Shown piece after piece: positions 18,265 to 26,892 of a stretch of 64,000 nt of DNA. The position numbers were made by a program, and so were the translations under genes. Within the stretch, counting starts at the first letter, position 1. Each line of letters starts with the position of its first letter. The DNA is taken from assembly GCF_002879865.1 (NCBI RefSeq), contig NZ_PNXY01000005.1, forward strand, positions 248,001 through 312,000, given 5' to 3'. The notes beneath the pieces were generated by a model. The model was not told the DNA's origin and made no database searches. It worked only from the letters and a program-made list of their open reading frames with translations. The DNA comes from Paraburkholderia rhynchosiae. Its GTDB lineage: Bacteria; Pseudomonadota; Gammaproteobacteria; Burkholderiales; Burkholderiaceae.

Positions 18265-18413
18265 CGCCTGCATGGTCCAGCCGCGCTGTTCAGCGAATGG
18301 GACGAGGCGATCTTGGTCGCCCCGGTTCGCTCGATTCGATCAAGGTGCTCATGAAGCCGCGCGCCTGAGCTTGTGCAAGAGTGCAAGCCGGGCGGCACAT
18401 AAACGGAGACTGT

Positions 18414-19958
18414 ATGGACTACGTCATCGGCGTCGATATCGGCACGCAAAGCACCAAGGCGTTACTCGTCGATCAGCATGGCGCTATCGTTGCGCAGCAT
18501 GCGTCGAGCTATCAGCCGGATACGCCCAAGCCGCTATGGGCCGAACAGTGGCCGGCGGTATGGTTCAAAGCGGTCACGGAATGCCTCGCCGCGTGTGTCG
18601 GCAAGGCGAAACAGGCAGGCGTCGCGGCGGATTCGATCAAGGCGGTGTGCGTGAGCAGTCTGTATGGCGGCTCGGGTATTCCCGTCGATAGCGATATGCG
18701 GCCGCTGTATCCCTGTCTGATATGGATGGACCGGCGCGCGACCGATCAGGTCGAGTGGGTGCGTAACCACGTCGATCTCGAACGGCTCTACACGATCACG
18801 GGCAACGGCGTGGACAGCTATTACGGCTACACGAAGATGTTGTGGCTGCGCGATCAGGAGCCGGACGTGTGGGCGCAGACGCGCTATTTTCTGCCGCCGA
18901 ATGCGTATGTGATCTACATGCTCACGGGCGAAATTGCAGTCGATCATAGTTCGGCGGGCAACATCGGCGGCATCTACGACATTGCGAAGCGCGACTGGTC
19001 GGACGAAGCGCTCGATATGCTCGGCATTCCCGCAACGATGATGCCGGAGCGCCTCGTCGAATCGTCGGAGGTAGTGGGTGGCCTGCTATCGCAGTGGACC
19101 GAGCAATTGGGCCTCGCGGCAGGCACGGCGATTGTCGCGGGCGGAGTTGACGCCGCGGTCGCAACGTTCGCGGCCGGCGTGAGCAGCGCGGGCCAGCACG
19201 TGGCGATGATCGGCACGAGCATGTGCTGGGGATACATCAATCAGACCGTGGATGCCCTCCACGGATTGATCAGCATGCCTCACGTTTTCAACGGCCAGCG
19301 CGACATCTATGTGTTCGGTGGGGCGATTACCGCGGGCGCGTCGGTTGCATGGTATCGCGATCAGTTCTGTCATGCGGAAATCGAAGCCGCACGCGCAACG
19401 CCGCATGGCGATCCGCATCGACTGCTTGAAGACAACGCCGCAAAGGTGCCGGCGGGATCGGATGGCGTGATGTTTTTGCCTTATTTAATGGGCGAACGCA
19501 GTCCTGTGTGGGACGCGAGGGCGAGTGGCGCGTTCGTCGGCCTGAGCCTCTTTCATACGCGCGCGCATTTGTATCGCGCGGTGCTGGAGGGCGTGTCGTT
19601 TGCGCTGAAGCACAACATCGAGGCGGGACGCAAAGGCGCGCAGTCGCTGGAAGACAAGCTGATCGTGGTCGGCGGCGCCGCGCATTCGGACTTGTGGATG
19701 CAGATCATCGCGGACATCACGGGCTATCCGGTCTATACGATCGAGCAGGAAGTGGAGGCGGCGATGGGCGCTGCATTGCTCGCCGCGTTTGGCGTGGGAT
19801 TGATTTCGCGTGAAGCGGCGCAGCGCGGCTGGATCACGTTGATCGAGCGAGCGCAACCCGACGCGGCACGAATGGCCCTGTACGAACAGCGTTTTGGCAT
19901 CTATACGGATTTGTATCCGGCGTTGAAGCCGGTGATGCATCGGTTGCAATCGCCGTGA
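18414..19958 (+). CDS. FGGY-family carbohydrate kinase of unknown substrate
   Basis: 514 residues. The N-terminal YVIGVDIGTQSTKALLVDQ phosphate motif, WAEQWPAVWFKAV, the catalytic-loop LIWMDRRATDQVEWV, a central PYLMGERSPVWD and VVGGAAHSDLWMQIIADITG mark a complete FGGY kinase. It differs from the neighbouring xylB in the substrate region (GNGVDSYYGYTKMLWLRD) and has TSMCWGY where xylulokinases usually have a Gly-rich TSGV segment. An ACGGAGAC ribosome-binding site precedes ATG 18414. It follows the AraC-type regulator and may be controlled by it. A polyol, ketose or aldonate kinase is possible; I do not assign a symbol. Confidence 0.88.
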   Translation: MDYVIGVDIGTQSTKALLVDQHGAIVAQHASSYQPDTPKPLWAEQWPAVWFKAVTECLAACVGKAKQAGVAADSIKAVCVSSLYGGSGIPVDSDMRPLYPCLIWMDRRATDQVEWVRNHVDLERLYTITGNGVDSYYGYTKMLWLRDQEPDVWAQTRYFLPPNAYVIYMLTGEIAVDHSSAGNIGGIYDIAKRDWSDEALDMLGIPATMMPERLVESSEVVGGLLSQWTEQLGLAAGTAIVAGGVDAAVATFAAGVSSAGQHVAMIGTSMCWGYINQTVDALHGLISMPHVFNGQRDIYVFGGAITAGASVAWYRDQFCHAEIEAARATPHGDPHRLLEDNAAKVPAGSDGVMFLPYLMGERSPVWDARASGAFVGLSLFHTRAHLYRAVLEGVSFALKHNIEAGRKGAQSLEDKLIVVGGAAHSDLWMQIIADITGYPVYTIEQEVEAAMGAALLAAFGVGLISREAAQRGWITLIERAQPDAARMALYEQRFGIYTDLYPALKPVMHRLQSP

Positions 19959-20323
19959 ACAGTCGATGGATTCGTGAACCGCGCGGGGGTTGCGTTACTG
20001 GAGCGCGCTGTCGGGCGAACGCTGCAATGGCGGGCGGGCGCTCAGCGCCGAGGCCCAACGAACCGGCACTGGCGCCTCAAGCGCAAGCGCCCACTGGTTG
20101 AAGAGCGACCGCTGCGGCGCGCGTAGCGTCGCCGGAAGTATGACTGCCTTGTCACGATGTTCGAATGTGCGAGAGCACAGATTCCAGATGCACCACTACC
20201 TCAGGCAAGCCAGGAGCCCAGCTTATGAACTGGCGGTGTGAGCCGCTTTCTTTGCATACTTTCTTTGCGGCCGCAAAGAAAGTATGTGCCGCCCCGCACA
20301 AACACCGCCGGAGGCAAAAAAAC
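19959..20323. other. Convergent intergenic region with palindromic element
   Basis: 365 bp between the FGGY kinase and kynA, which converge. No gene is supported. Its main content is the 32-bp perfect palindrome at 20255-20286. The bases after it are unusually A+T-rich for this DNA and run into the kynA 3' end. Confidence 0.6.
20255..20286. repeat. 32-bp perfect palindrome (candidate dispersed repeat / bidirectional terminator)
   Basis: Both 16-base arms (20255-20270 and 20271-20286) are exact reverse complements with no loop; the core is CTTTGCGGCCGCAAAG. Similar CTTTCTTTGC...GCAAAGAAAG elements are, to my recollection, dispersed in Burkholderia and Paraburkholderia genomes. Position between two convergent genes fits a transcription stop, although neither side has a clear run of T. 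Only one copy is seen in this window. Confidence 0.75.
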
Positions 20324-21298
20324 CTACAACATAGTCCTCACATGCCAAAGCTCAGGAAACAAAACCACATCCAACATCTTCCTCAAATAAGGCGCACCAC
20401 TCGTCCCCCCGGTGCCCTGCTTGAACCCAATAATCCTCTCAACAGTAGTCACATGCCGGAACCGCCACTGCCGGAAAGCATCCTCGAGATCGACAAGCTC
20501 CTCAGCCATCTCATACAACTCCCAATGCTGCGAAGGATTGCGATAAACCTCCAGCCAGGCCGCTTCGACAGAAGCATCATGAACCGTAGGCTGTGTCCAG
20601 TCCCGCTCCAGCCTCGCAGGCGAAATAGCAAACCCGCGACGCGCCAGCAGCCTTACTACTTCATCATAGAAAGACGGCGACTCCAACGAAGTCTTCACCT
20701 CGGCAAGCACGTCGGCGCGATGCGCATGCGGCTTCAACATCTGCTCATTCTTGTTGCCGAGTAGAAACTCGATCTGCCGATACTGATAAGACTGAAACCC
20801 CGAAGAACTGCCCAGATAAGGCCGCATCGCGGTGTACTCGGAAGGCGTCATCGTCGCCAGAACGCTCCAGGCCTGCACGAGTTGCTCCATGATCCGCGAG
20901 ACGCGCGCAAGCATCTTGAACGCCGGCGGCAACTCGTCGCGATGCACCGCTTTTAACGCGGCGCGCAACTCGTACAACGCCAGCTTCATCCACAATTCGC
21001 TCGTCTGATGCTGAACGATGAACAGCATCTCATTGTGATCCGGCGACAAGGGATGCTGCGCATTCAGCACTGTCCCCAACGACAGATAATCGCCGTAACT
21101 CATCGACTCCGAAAAGTCGAGCTGCGCGTCATGCCAGCCATCGTCGGAAGCCTGTGCAACGGAAGCCTCGGCAACCGAAGCATTGCCGCCTGAAGCGCTG
21201 GCCGAAGGCGCATTCGACGCAACTTGCCCGTGCCCGAACGGACACCCTTGCGCGGGTTTCTCTTCCGGCAAGCCCGGCGTTTGCATGTGATCGTTCAT
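20324..21298 (-). CDS. kynA: Tryptophan 2,3-dioxygenase
   Basis: Heme enzyme that opens the indole ring of L-tryptophan with O2 to give N-formylkynurenine, first step of the kynurenine pathway. 324 residues. The catalytic core starts about residue 60 with [32 protein letters not shown] (shown as SYGDYL and [11 protein letters not shown]), includes the [12 protein letters not shown] substrate segment, and ends with [19 protein letters not shown] holding the heme-ligand histidine. The N-terminal ~58 residues are a Ser/Ala-rich extension with CPFGHG. An AAGGAG site precedes the ATG. It is the third gene of kynB-kynU-kynA, 10 bp after kynU. Confidence 0.96.
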   Translation of the reverse strand: MNDHMQTPGLPEEKPAQGCPFGHGQVASNAPSASASGGNASVAEASVAQASDDGWHDAQLDFSESMSYGDYLSLGTVLNAQHPLSPDHNEMLFIVQHQTSELWMKLALYELRAALKAVHRDELPPAFKMLARVSRIMEQLVQAWSVLATMTPSEYTAMRPYLGSSSGFQSYQYRQIEFLLGNKNEQMLKPHAHRADVLAEVKTSLESPSFYDEVVRLLARRGFAISPARLERDWTQPTVHDASVEAAWLEVYRNPSQHWELYEMAEELVDLEDAFRQWRFRHVTTVERIIGFKQGTGGTSGAPYLRKMLDVVLFPELWHVRTML

Positions 21299-21308
21299 CG
21301 TGCACTCC

Positions 21309-22559
21309 TTAGGTCACAGCGCCGCGTGCGGCAAATTCTGGCGCGCGCCAGGTCTCGTTCGCGAGTACCTCGCGCAACGTTTCGACGGCGTCCCAGACAT
21401 CGACGAAGCGCGTATAAAGCGGCGTAAAGCCGAATCGCAACACATGTGGCTCGCGATAATCGCCGATCACACCGCGCGCGATTAACGCCTGCATCACCTC
21501 ATAGCCATGCGGATGTTCGAAGCTCGCATGCGAGCCGCGCTGCGAGTGCGCACGCGGCGTCACGAGTTTCAACGGGAACGGGCTGCAACGCGTCTCGACG
21601 AGTTCGATGAACAGATCGGTCAGCGCCAACGACTTCCTGCGGATTGCCTGCATGTCGGTTTGCAGGAACACGTCGAGACCGCATTCGACGAGCGCCATCG
21701 ACACCATCGGCTGCGTGCCGCACAGAAAGCGGCCGATGCCATCATCGGGCTCATAGGCCGGGTCCATCTTGAACGGCGCGCGATGACCCCACCAGCCGGA
21801 AAGCGGTTGCGCAAAATCGTTCTGATGACGCTTGGGCACCCACACGAACGCCGGCGAGCCCGGACCGCCGTTCAGATACTTGTACGTGCAGCCGACCGCG
21901 TAATCCGCGCCGACGCCGTTCAGATCGACCGGCACCGCACCCGCCGAATGCGCGAGGTCCCACAGCGCGAGCGCGCCGTTGTCGTGGATCAGTTTCGTCA
22001 ACGCGGCCATGTCGTGCATGTAGCCGGTGCGGTAATTGACGTGAGTGATCATTGCGATGGCCGTGTCGTCGCCGATTGCCTCGGGCAGCTCGGCCGGATC
22101 GTCCACGAGACGCAGTTCATAGCCGCGATCGAGCTGCTCGATCAAACCTTGCGCGATGTACAGATCCGACGGGAAGTTCGAGCGCTCGGAGACGATCACG
22201 CGGCGTTTCGGGTCGCGTGCATTCGCGAGCCGCAGCGCAGCGGACAGCAGCTTGAACAGGTTGATCGAGATCGTATCGGTGACCACCACTTCGCCTTCGG
22301 CCGCGCCGATCATCGGCGCTAGCTTGTTGCCGAGGCGGCGCGGCAGCGCGAACCAGCCGGCGGCGTTCCAGCTGCGGATGAGCCCTTCGCCCCATTCGGC
22401 GGCGATCACTGTCTGCGCGCGTTGCGCGGCGGCGGCCGGCGGCACGCCGAGCGAATTGCCGTCGAGGTAGATGGTGGTCGGCGACAGCGCGAACTGGTCG
22501 CGCAGTGTCGCAATCGGATCGGCGCTATCGAGCGCCAATGCTTCTTCGCGGCGATTCAT
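21309..22559 (-). CDS. kynU: Kynureninase
   Basis: PLP enzyme that cleaves kynurenine to anthranilate and L-alanine in the kynurenine pathway. 416 residues from the ATG at 22559 ([15 protein letters not shown]); the frame extends further but without family sequence. Type I aminotransferase fold motifs include [12 protein letters not shown] near the N-terminus, [36 protein letters not shown] and the PLP-lysine region [18 protein letters not shown]. It lies between kynB (47 bp gap) and kynA (10 bp gap) on the same strand and is clearly operonic. Confidence 0.96.
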   Translation of the reverse strand: MNRREEALALDSADPIATLRDQFALSPTTIYLDGNSLGVPPAAAAQRAQTVIAAEWGEGLIRSWNAAGWFALPRRLGNKLAPMIGAAEGEVVVTDTISINLFKLLSAALRLANARDPKRRVIVSERSNFPSDLYIAQGLIEQLDRGYELRLVDDPAELPEAIGDDTAIAMITHVNYRTGYMHDMAALTKLIHDNGALALWDLAHSAGAVPVDLNGVGADYAVGCTYKYLNGGPGSPAFVWVPKRHQNDFAQPLSGWWGHRAPFKMDPAYEPDDGIGRFLCGTQPMVSMALVECGLDVFLQTDMQAIRRKSLALTDLFIELVETRCSPFPLKLVTPRAHSQRGSHASFEHPHGYEVMQALIARGVIGDYREPHVLRFGFTPLYTRFVDVWDAVETLREVLANETWRAPEFAARGAVT

Positions 22560-22606
22560 GATGGTCTCGTTCGGTGTCGTTCGGTCACGTGATAAGGATC
22601 GGAAAA

Positions 22607-23245
22607 TCAATGCGAGTCGGGCAGCGCGCGCAGTACCGCGCGCACCGGGCTCGCGTCGAGCGTGGTCAACTTCAGCGGCAGCGCGATCAGTTCGTAGTCG
22701 CCGGGCGCGACTTCATCGAGCACGATGCCTTCGAGAATCGCCATGCCATGCGCACGGATGCGGTGATGCGCGTCCATGGTTTTCGATTCCTGCGGATCGA
22801 GCGACGGCGTGTCGATGCCGATCAGCTTCACGCCTTTGGCCGCGAGCACATCGATGGTTTCGGGGGCGACCGCGCAGAATGCGCTGTCCCACGCCGTAGT
22901 CGGCGCGCTTCTGTAAGTGCGCAGTAAGACTCGCGGCGGCAGATGGTCGAGCGAATTAGCGAGGTGTTGTGGCGTCACAACAGGCGCGGCGCCGATGCAG
23001 TGGATCACGCGGCATCGTCCGAGATAAGTGTCGAGCGGCACATGGCCGATCGCCGCACCTTGCGCGTCATAGTGCAACGGGGCGTCGGTGTGAGCGCCCG
23101 TGTGCGGCGACAAGGTCAGTCGCGCGACGTTCACGGGCGAGCCGGCCTCGATCCGCCATACGCGCTCGATCCCGACCGGTGTGTCGCCCGGCCAGACGGG
23201 GGTCGCGGTGTCGACGGCGGGGGTGATGTCCCAGAGTGTTCGCAT
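22607..23245 (-). CDS. kynB: Kynurenine formamidase
   Basis: Metal-dependent cyclase-family hydrolase that converts N-formylkynurenine to kynurenine and formate. 212 residues, normal for KynB. The N-terminus [21 protein letters not shown] and the metal-binding motif [12 protein letters not shown] (HxGxHxDxPxH-like) are diagnostic, as is the later [15 protein letters not shown]. It is the first gene of kynB-kynU-kynA, transcribed divergently from the Lrp-type regulator kynR, 129 bp away. Confidence 0.95.
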   Translation of the reverse strand: MRTLWDITPAVDTATPVWPGDTPVGIERVWRIEAGSPVNVARLTLSPHTGAHTDAPLHYDAQGAAIGHVPLDTYLGRCRVIHCIGAAPVVTPQHLANSLDHLPPRVLLRTYRSAPTTAWDSAFCAVAPETIDVLAAKGVKLIGIDTPSLDPQESKTMDAHHRIRAHGMAILEGIVLDEVAPGDYELIALPLKLTTLDASPVRAVLRALPDSH

Positions 23246-23340
23246 GTCTCCATCGGCGGTTGATGTCTATACGGAATGATAGGTGTCCGACGGCGAAATG
23301 TGATTGCGAAAAAATCTCCTTCTGAGCCGTGTCTTGGAAC

Positions 23341-23356
23341 ATAATTTGAGACAAAT
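23341..23356 (-). promoter_or_regulatory. Candidate operator between kynB and kynR
   Basis: On the minus strand it reads ATTTGTCTCAAATTAT, A+T-rich and about 96 bp upstream of kynB and 20-35 bp upstream of kynR. A 12-of-16 match occurs at 24562-24577 upstream of the flavin reductase gene. Lrp/AsnC proteins favour A+T-rich sites, so this may be a KynR site; this is inference. Confidence 0.35.
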
Positions 23357-23374
23357 GGGAAAGGGAGACCGAAT

Positions 23375-23890
23375 ATGAACGCGATCTCGCTCGACGCCAC
23401 CGATTGCCGTATCTTGACGGTGCTTCAGCAAGAAGGACGAATCAGCAATCTCGATCTCGCGGAGCGCATCTCGCTCTCGCCGTCCGCCTGTCTGCGCCGT
23501 TTGCGTTTGCTGGAAGAGCAGGGCGTCATCGAGCACTATCGCGCGTGTCTGAATCGCGAAGTGCTCGGCTTCGAACTGGAGGCATTCGTGCAGGTGTCGA
23601 TGCGCAACGACCAGCAGAACTGGCACGAGCGCTTCGCCGAGGCGCTGCGGGATTGGCCGGAAGTGGTCGGCGCCTTCGTTGTGACGGGCGAGACGCACTA
23701 TCTGCTGCGAGTTCTCGCACACAACCTCAAACACTATTCGGATTTCGTGCTGCAGCGTCTCTATAAGGCGCCGGGCGTGATGGATATTCGCTCGAATATC
23801 GTGCTGCAGACGTTGAAGGAAGATTCGGGCGTGCCGGTGTCGCTGGTCGCGAAGACTGGCGGGCACGGGGCGCCGCACAACGATCGTTGA
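23375..23890 (+). CDS. kynR: Lrp/AsnC-family regulator of kynurenine genes
   Basis: 171 residues. The N-terminal helix-turn-helix (LDATDCRILTVLQQEGRISN, LAERISLSPSACLRRL) is followed by an RAM ligand-binding domain (FELEAFVQVSMRN, GAFVVTGETHYLLRVLAHN) typical of Lrp/AsnC regulators. AAAGGGAG precedes the ATG. It is divergent from kynBUA, the arrangement in which an Lrp-type activator responds to kynurenine in Pseudomonas and Burkholderia. The name rests on that context; the fold assignment is secure. Confidence 0.9.
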   Translation: MNAISLDATDCRILTVLQQEGRISNLDLAERISLSPSACLRRLRLLEEQGVIEHYRACLNREVLGFELEAFVQVSMRNDQQNWHERFAEALRDWPEVVGAFVVTGETHYLLRVLAHNLKHYSDFVLQRLYKAPGVMDIRSNIVLQTLKEDSGVPVSLVAKTGGHGAPHNDR

Positions 23891-23951
23891 GGACGCTGCC
23901 GCGCGTTCCCGGAGCGCTCAAAGCGCTCACGGGTTCACGGGTGCACTGCGC

Positions 23952-24461
23952 TTACAGCGCTTTAAGTCCGTGGAACTGGCCGTTCTGGAACACGAGCGGC
24001 GCAATCTCCGCGGCATTCTCGTGGACGCCGCAGCGCTCCACTTCGCCGACAAAAATCACGTGATCGCCTTCTTCATACCGGCTGCGGTTATGGCACTCGA
24101 ACCAGGCAAGCGCGCCGTCGAGCACGGGCATGCCAGTGTCGCCCGCCGCATGCGACACGCCTTCGAAGCGGTCGCCTTTCAGCGTCGCAAAGCGCTTGCA
24201 TAGGTCGAGCTGCGACCCAGCTAGCACGTTGACGACGTAATGGCTGTTCGTGCGGAACACGGACATGGACGCGGAGCGCGTCGCGAGACTCCACAGCACG
24301 AGCGGCGGATCGAGCGAAACGGAATTGAATGAGCTGGCGGTGATGCCGATCAATTGGCCCGACGCCGCGCGCGTTGTAATGACGGTGACGCCGGTGGCGA
24401 ACTGACTGAGCGCCTGCCGGAAGGCCGACGGGTCGAAGTTGGGCGGGTTGGCCTGCTTCAT
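23952..24461 (-). CDS. Flavin reductase family protein (FMN-binding split barrel)
   Basis: 169 residues from ATG 24461; the longer open frame upstream has no family resemblance. The core reads ALSQFATGVTVITTRAASGQLIGITASSFNSVSLDPPLVLWS, here cited as ATGVTVIT and TASSFNSVSLDPPLV, the flavin-binding motif of the HpaC/flavin reductase domain family, followed by HYVVNVLAGSQLDLCKRFA and CHNRSRYEEGDHVIFVGEV. Such proteins reduce FMN or FAD for a partner monooxygenase. No monooxygenase is adjacent. It lies beside kynR and might serve anthranilate or kynurenine degradation; partner unknown. It converges with kynR. Confidence 0.88.
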   Translation of the reverse strand: MKQANPPNFDPSAFRQALSQFATGVTVITTRAASGQLIGITASSFNSVSLDPPLVLWSLATRSASMSVFRTNSHYVVNVLAGSQLDLCKRFATLKGDRFEGVSHAAGDTGMPVLDGALAWFECHNRSRYEEGDHVIFVGEVERCGVHENAAEIAPLVFQNGQFHGLKAL

Positions 24462-24561
24462 CGCATGTAGCCTGTTGATGCAGGCCGGCTGGCAGCCAGG
24501 CTGAAGCTCTCGCGCGCACGGCGGGATACAGATGATTCTAAAGTCATAGTGAAAATCGTCG

Positions 24562-24577
24562 ATTTGTCCCAATTTTA
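24562..24577 (+). promoter_or_regulatory. Candidate operator upstream of flavin reductase gene
   Basis: ATTTGTCCCAATTTTA, about 100 bp before the flavin reductase start, matches 12 of 16 bases of the A+T-rich element in the kynB-kynR gap (read on the opposite strand). It is flanked by GATTTG and GCAATC, a near inverted repeat. Function is inferred only from this similarity. Confidence 0.3.
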
Positions 24578-24728
24578 ACTGCAATCGCGGTGCACTGGCC
24601 GCGACGCCAGCCGGCGAGCGCAAAACCCGCTAAGCTGGAACGCCGCGCCGGTGGCATGCCCGTTGCGGCTAAACGGAAGCAAAGCGGAAGCGGCATCGGC
24701 CGATCACGAGTTTGAAGGAGCGAGCAGC

Positions 24729-25277
24729 ATGAGTCAGACAGGCGAAGTCGCCACCCTTGGTGGCGGATGTTTCTGGTGCCTCGAAGCGGTTTTTCTGGGC
24801 GTCGATGGCGTGAACTCGGTGGAATCGGGCTATGCGGGCGGCAAGACGCAGCGTCCGACTTATGAACAGGTGTGCGACGGCGCGACCGGCCACGCTGAAG
24901 TCGTGAAAGTCGACTTCGATCCGGCGAAGATCAGCTACCGGGAGATTCTTGATATTTTCTTCGCGATCCACGATCCGACGCAGTTGAACCGGCAAGGTAA
25001 CGACGTCGGCACACAATACCGTTCGGCGATCTTCACGCACTCCGACGCGCAGCGCGAAACCGCCTTGCAGGCGATCCGCGAGATCGGCGAGCAGGGCCTC
25101 TACGACGGCCAGATCGTCACGCAAGTGTTGCCGCTCGACGGTAACTACTGGGCTGCCGAGGCCTACCATCAGAACTATTTTGCGCAGCATCCGAACCAGG
25201 GCTATTGCTCGTTCGTGGTTGCGCCGAAGGTGGCCAAGTTTCGTCAGAAGTTTGCTCACCGGATCAAGGCGGGATGA
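24729..25277 (+). CDS. msrA: Peptide methionine-S-sulfoxide reductase A
   Basis: Repairs oxidised methionine (S-diastereomer) in proteins using thioredoxin. 182 residues from ATG 24729, which has AAGGAG about 8 bases upstream. The catalytic motif GGGCFWCLEAVF (nucleophilic Cys in GCFWC) is near residue 16. Other family sequence includes VESGYAGGKTQRPTYEQVCDG, DPTQLNRQGNDVGTQYRSAIF and AEAYHQNYF. It stands alone, divergent from the flavin reductase gene and convergent with the DUF72 gene. Confidence 0.96.
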   Translation: MSQTGEVATLGGGCFWCLEAVFLGVDGVNSVESGYAGGKTQRPTYEQVCDGATGHAEVVKVDFDPAKISYREILDIFFAIHDPTQLNRQGNDVGTQYRSAIFTHSDAQRETALQAIREIGEQGLYDGQIVTQVLPLDGNYWAAEAYHQNYFAQHPNQGYCSFVVAPKVAKFRQKFAHRIKAG

Positions 25278-25348
25278 CGCGAGTGGCTAGCAAAACCTGA
25301 GCCGGCGTGGGGCGGTGCGGCCTGCCTTGTAGCGGCGGGCGCGCGGGC

Positions 25349-26821
25349 CTAGACGGGCGCGCCACTGCCTTGGTCGCTGCATTTGTCGCTGCACTGACCG
25401 AACTGAGGGGGCTTCTCCGGCTCACCGTCTTCGGCCTGTGCAAACTGTTCGCGCTGCTGTGAGTCTGCGTCGTCGTGCGCCGGTTGGTCTTCATGCTCCT
25501 GCTCATGTGCGAGCCGCGCATACGCCTCGATAATCTCGCGCGCCAATTCCACGCAGCTCAACGGCGCCGAACCTTCCGCTTTGTTATTGATCGCGATCAC
25601 CACCGGCTGGCCGGCGAGCGCATAGCGCGCGGCCAGTTCGGCGAGCGAAGCCCGCGTCGCCGGATCGCGATCGACGAGCTGATTGAACGGCTCGTACTTC
25701 GCCTTCGCCTGCTCATATCTGGAGCCGCCATGGAGGCTCCAGCGCACGACCAGCAGCCCGGCCGGCTCGCCGTCCAGCAACGCGAGCGCTGCCGCCTGGC
25801 GCAGCGGCTCCGGCATGCGCGCATGAATTCCCACGCAATAGCGCACGCCCGCCGCTTTCAGCGTACGAATGAAGCGCGGCGTCAGCAAACTCGCGTCGCG
25901 GATTTCAATCGCATAGCAGGTGCCTTCCGGCAGCTTTGGCAACGCCATCAGAAATTCGGCGAGCCGTTCGATGAACGCCGCCGGTTGCGCGAGCATCTGG
26001 TCGGGCAGCGGCGAAAGCTGGAACACCAGCGCACCGGCCTTCGCGCCAAGGCCTTCCAGACACGGCGTGACGAAGTCGTCAATCGCCATCTGAGCGTTAA
26101 GGAAGCACGGGTTCAGCGACACCGGCTCGCCGCGTTCGGCGCGCACGGTGGCGTCGGTGATCGTCATCGGCGCCTTGACGATGAAGCGGAAATGCTCGGG
26201 CACCTGTTGCGCATAGCGCAGGTATTCGGTGACCGTGAGCGCCTGATAGAACGACCGGTCGATGCTCACCGTCTTCAGCAGCGGATGCGCGCCGTAGGCC
26301 GGGAGACCGTCGCGCGAAAGTTTGCTGTTGCTGTATTCGTCGCCGTAGACGATCCCGTTCCAGCCCGGAAACGACCAGGTCGACGTGCCTAGATGAATCT
26401 GCGGCGGCAGTTTGGCGGCGAGCGCGAGGACGTCTTGCGAGGGCGGCGCGGCGAGGATTTCGCGAGTGCGGCGTTTTTTGGGCGCCTCGGCGCGAACGTC
26501 CGAAGGGGCGGGCTCCGCTGCCTCTTCTTCCTGCCACAGCGAAGCGTCGGCAGCGGTTTTCGCCGGAACTGAACGCCGGCGCTCGGGCTTCGGCGTGGCG
26601 TCGGGCGTGGCGTCGGGCGCGGCGGTATCCGCGTTCGGCGGCGGTTCGTCGTCGGAAAGCGAGCGCGACGGCTTCGCGCCGGCCTCGTTTTTCAGCGATG
26701 CCCCCGCCGATTCCACCGGCATCCCGAACAGATCGAACTGCACCGCTTCCGTGTCCGCTTCCATTGATGCGTCAGGCCCGCTGACCGCCTGTCCGACTTC
26801 GCTTGTCCCGCTCTGGCCCAT
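25349..26821 (-). CDS. DUF72 domain-containing protein with long N-terminal extension
   Basis: The DUF72 (YecE-like TIM-barrel) domain begins around residue 140 with HLGTSTWSFPGWNGIVYGDE and runs to about residue 440 (YAIEIRDASLLTPRF, LLVVRWSLHGGSRYEQAKAKY). Function of the family is unproven. The protein is about 490 residues, whereas many DUF72 proteins are 240-300. The first ~130 residues are low-complexity, rich in Ala, Pro, Asp and Glu, and include QFDLFGMP. The last ~50 are acidic/Gln-rich (EHEHEDQPAHDDADSQQRE). The ATG at 26821 is chosen; another at 26764 is possible. It stands between msrA and cfa. Confidence 0.82.
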   Translation of the reverse strand: MGQSGTSEVGQAVSGPDASMEADTEAVQFDLFGMPVESAGASLKNEAGAKPSRSLSDDEPPPNADTAAPDATPDATPKPERRRSVPAKTAADASLWQEEEAAEPAPSDVRAEAPKKRRTREILAAPPSQDVLALAAKLPPQIHLGTSTWSFPGWNGIVYGDEYSNSKLSRDGLPAYGAHPLLKTVSIDRSFYQALTVTEYLRYAQQVPEHFRFIVKAPMTITDATVRAERGEPVSLNPCFLNAQMAIDDFVTPCLEGLGAKAGALVFQLSPLPDQMLAQPAAFIERLAEFLMALPKLPEGTCYAIEIRDASLLTPRFIRTLKAAGVRYCVGIHARMPEPLRQAAALALLDGEPAGLLVVRWSLHGGSRYEQAKAKYEPFNQLVDRDPATRASLAELAARYALAGQPVVIAINNKAEGSAPLSCVELAREIIEAYARLAHEQEHEDQPAHDDADSQQREQFAQAEDGEPEKPPQFGQCSDKCSDQGSGAPV

Positions 26822-26892
26822 CGAGATTCGACCTGCTGTCCAATAGTTTGCGCCGCGGCGGCACACTTATGCACGAGGCCGCGGCGCTACCG

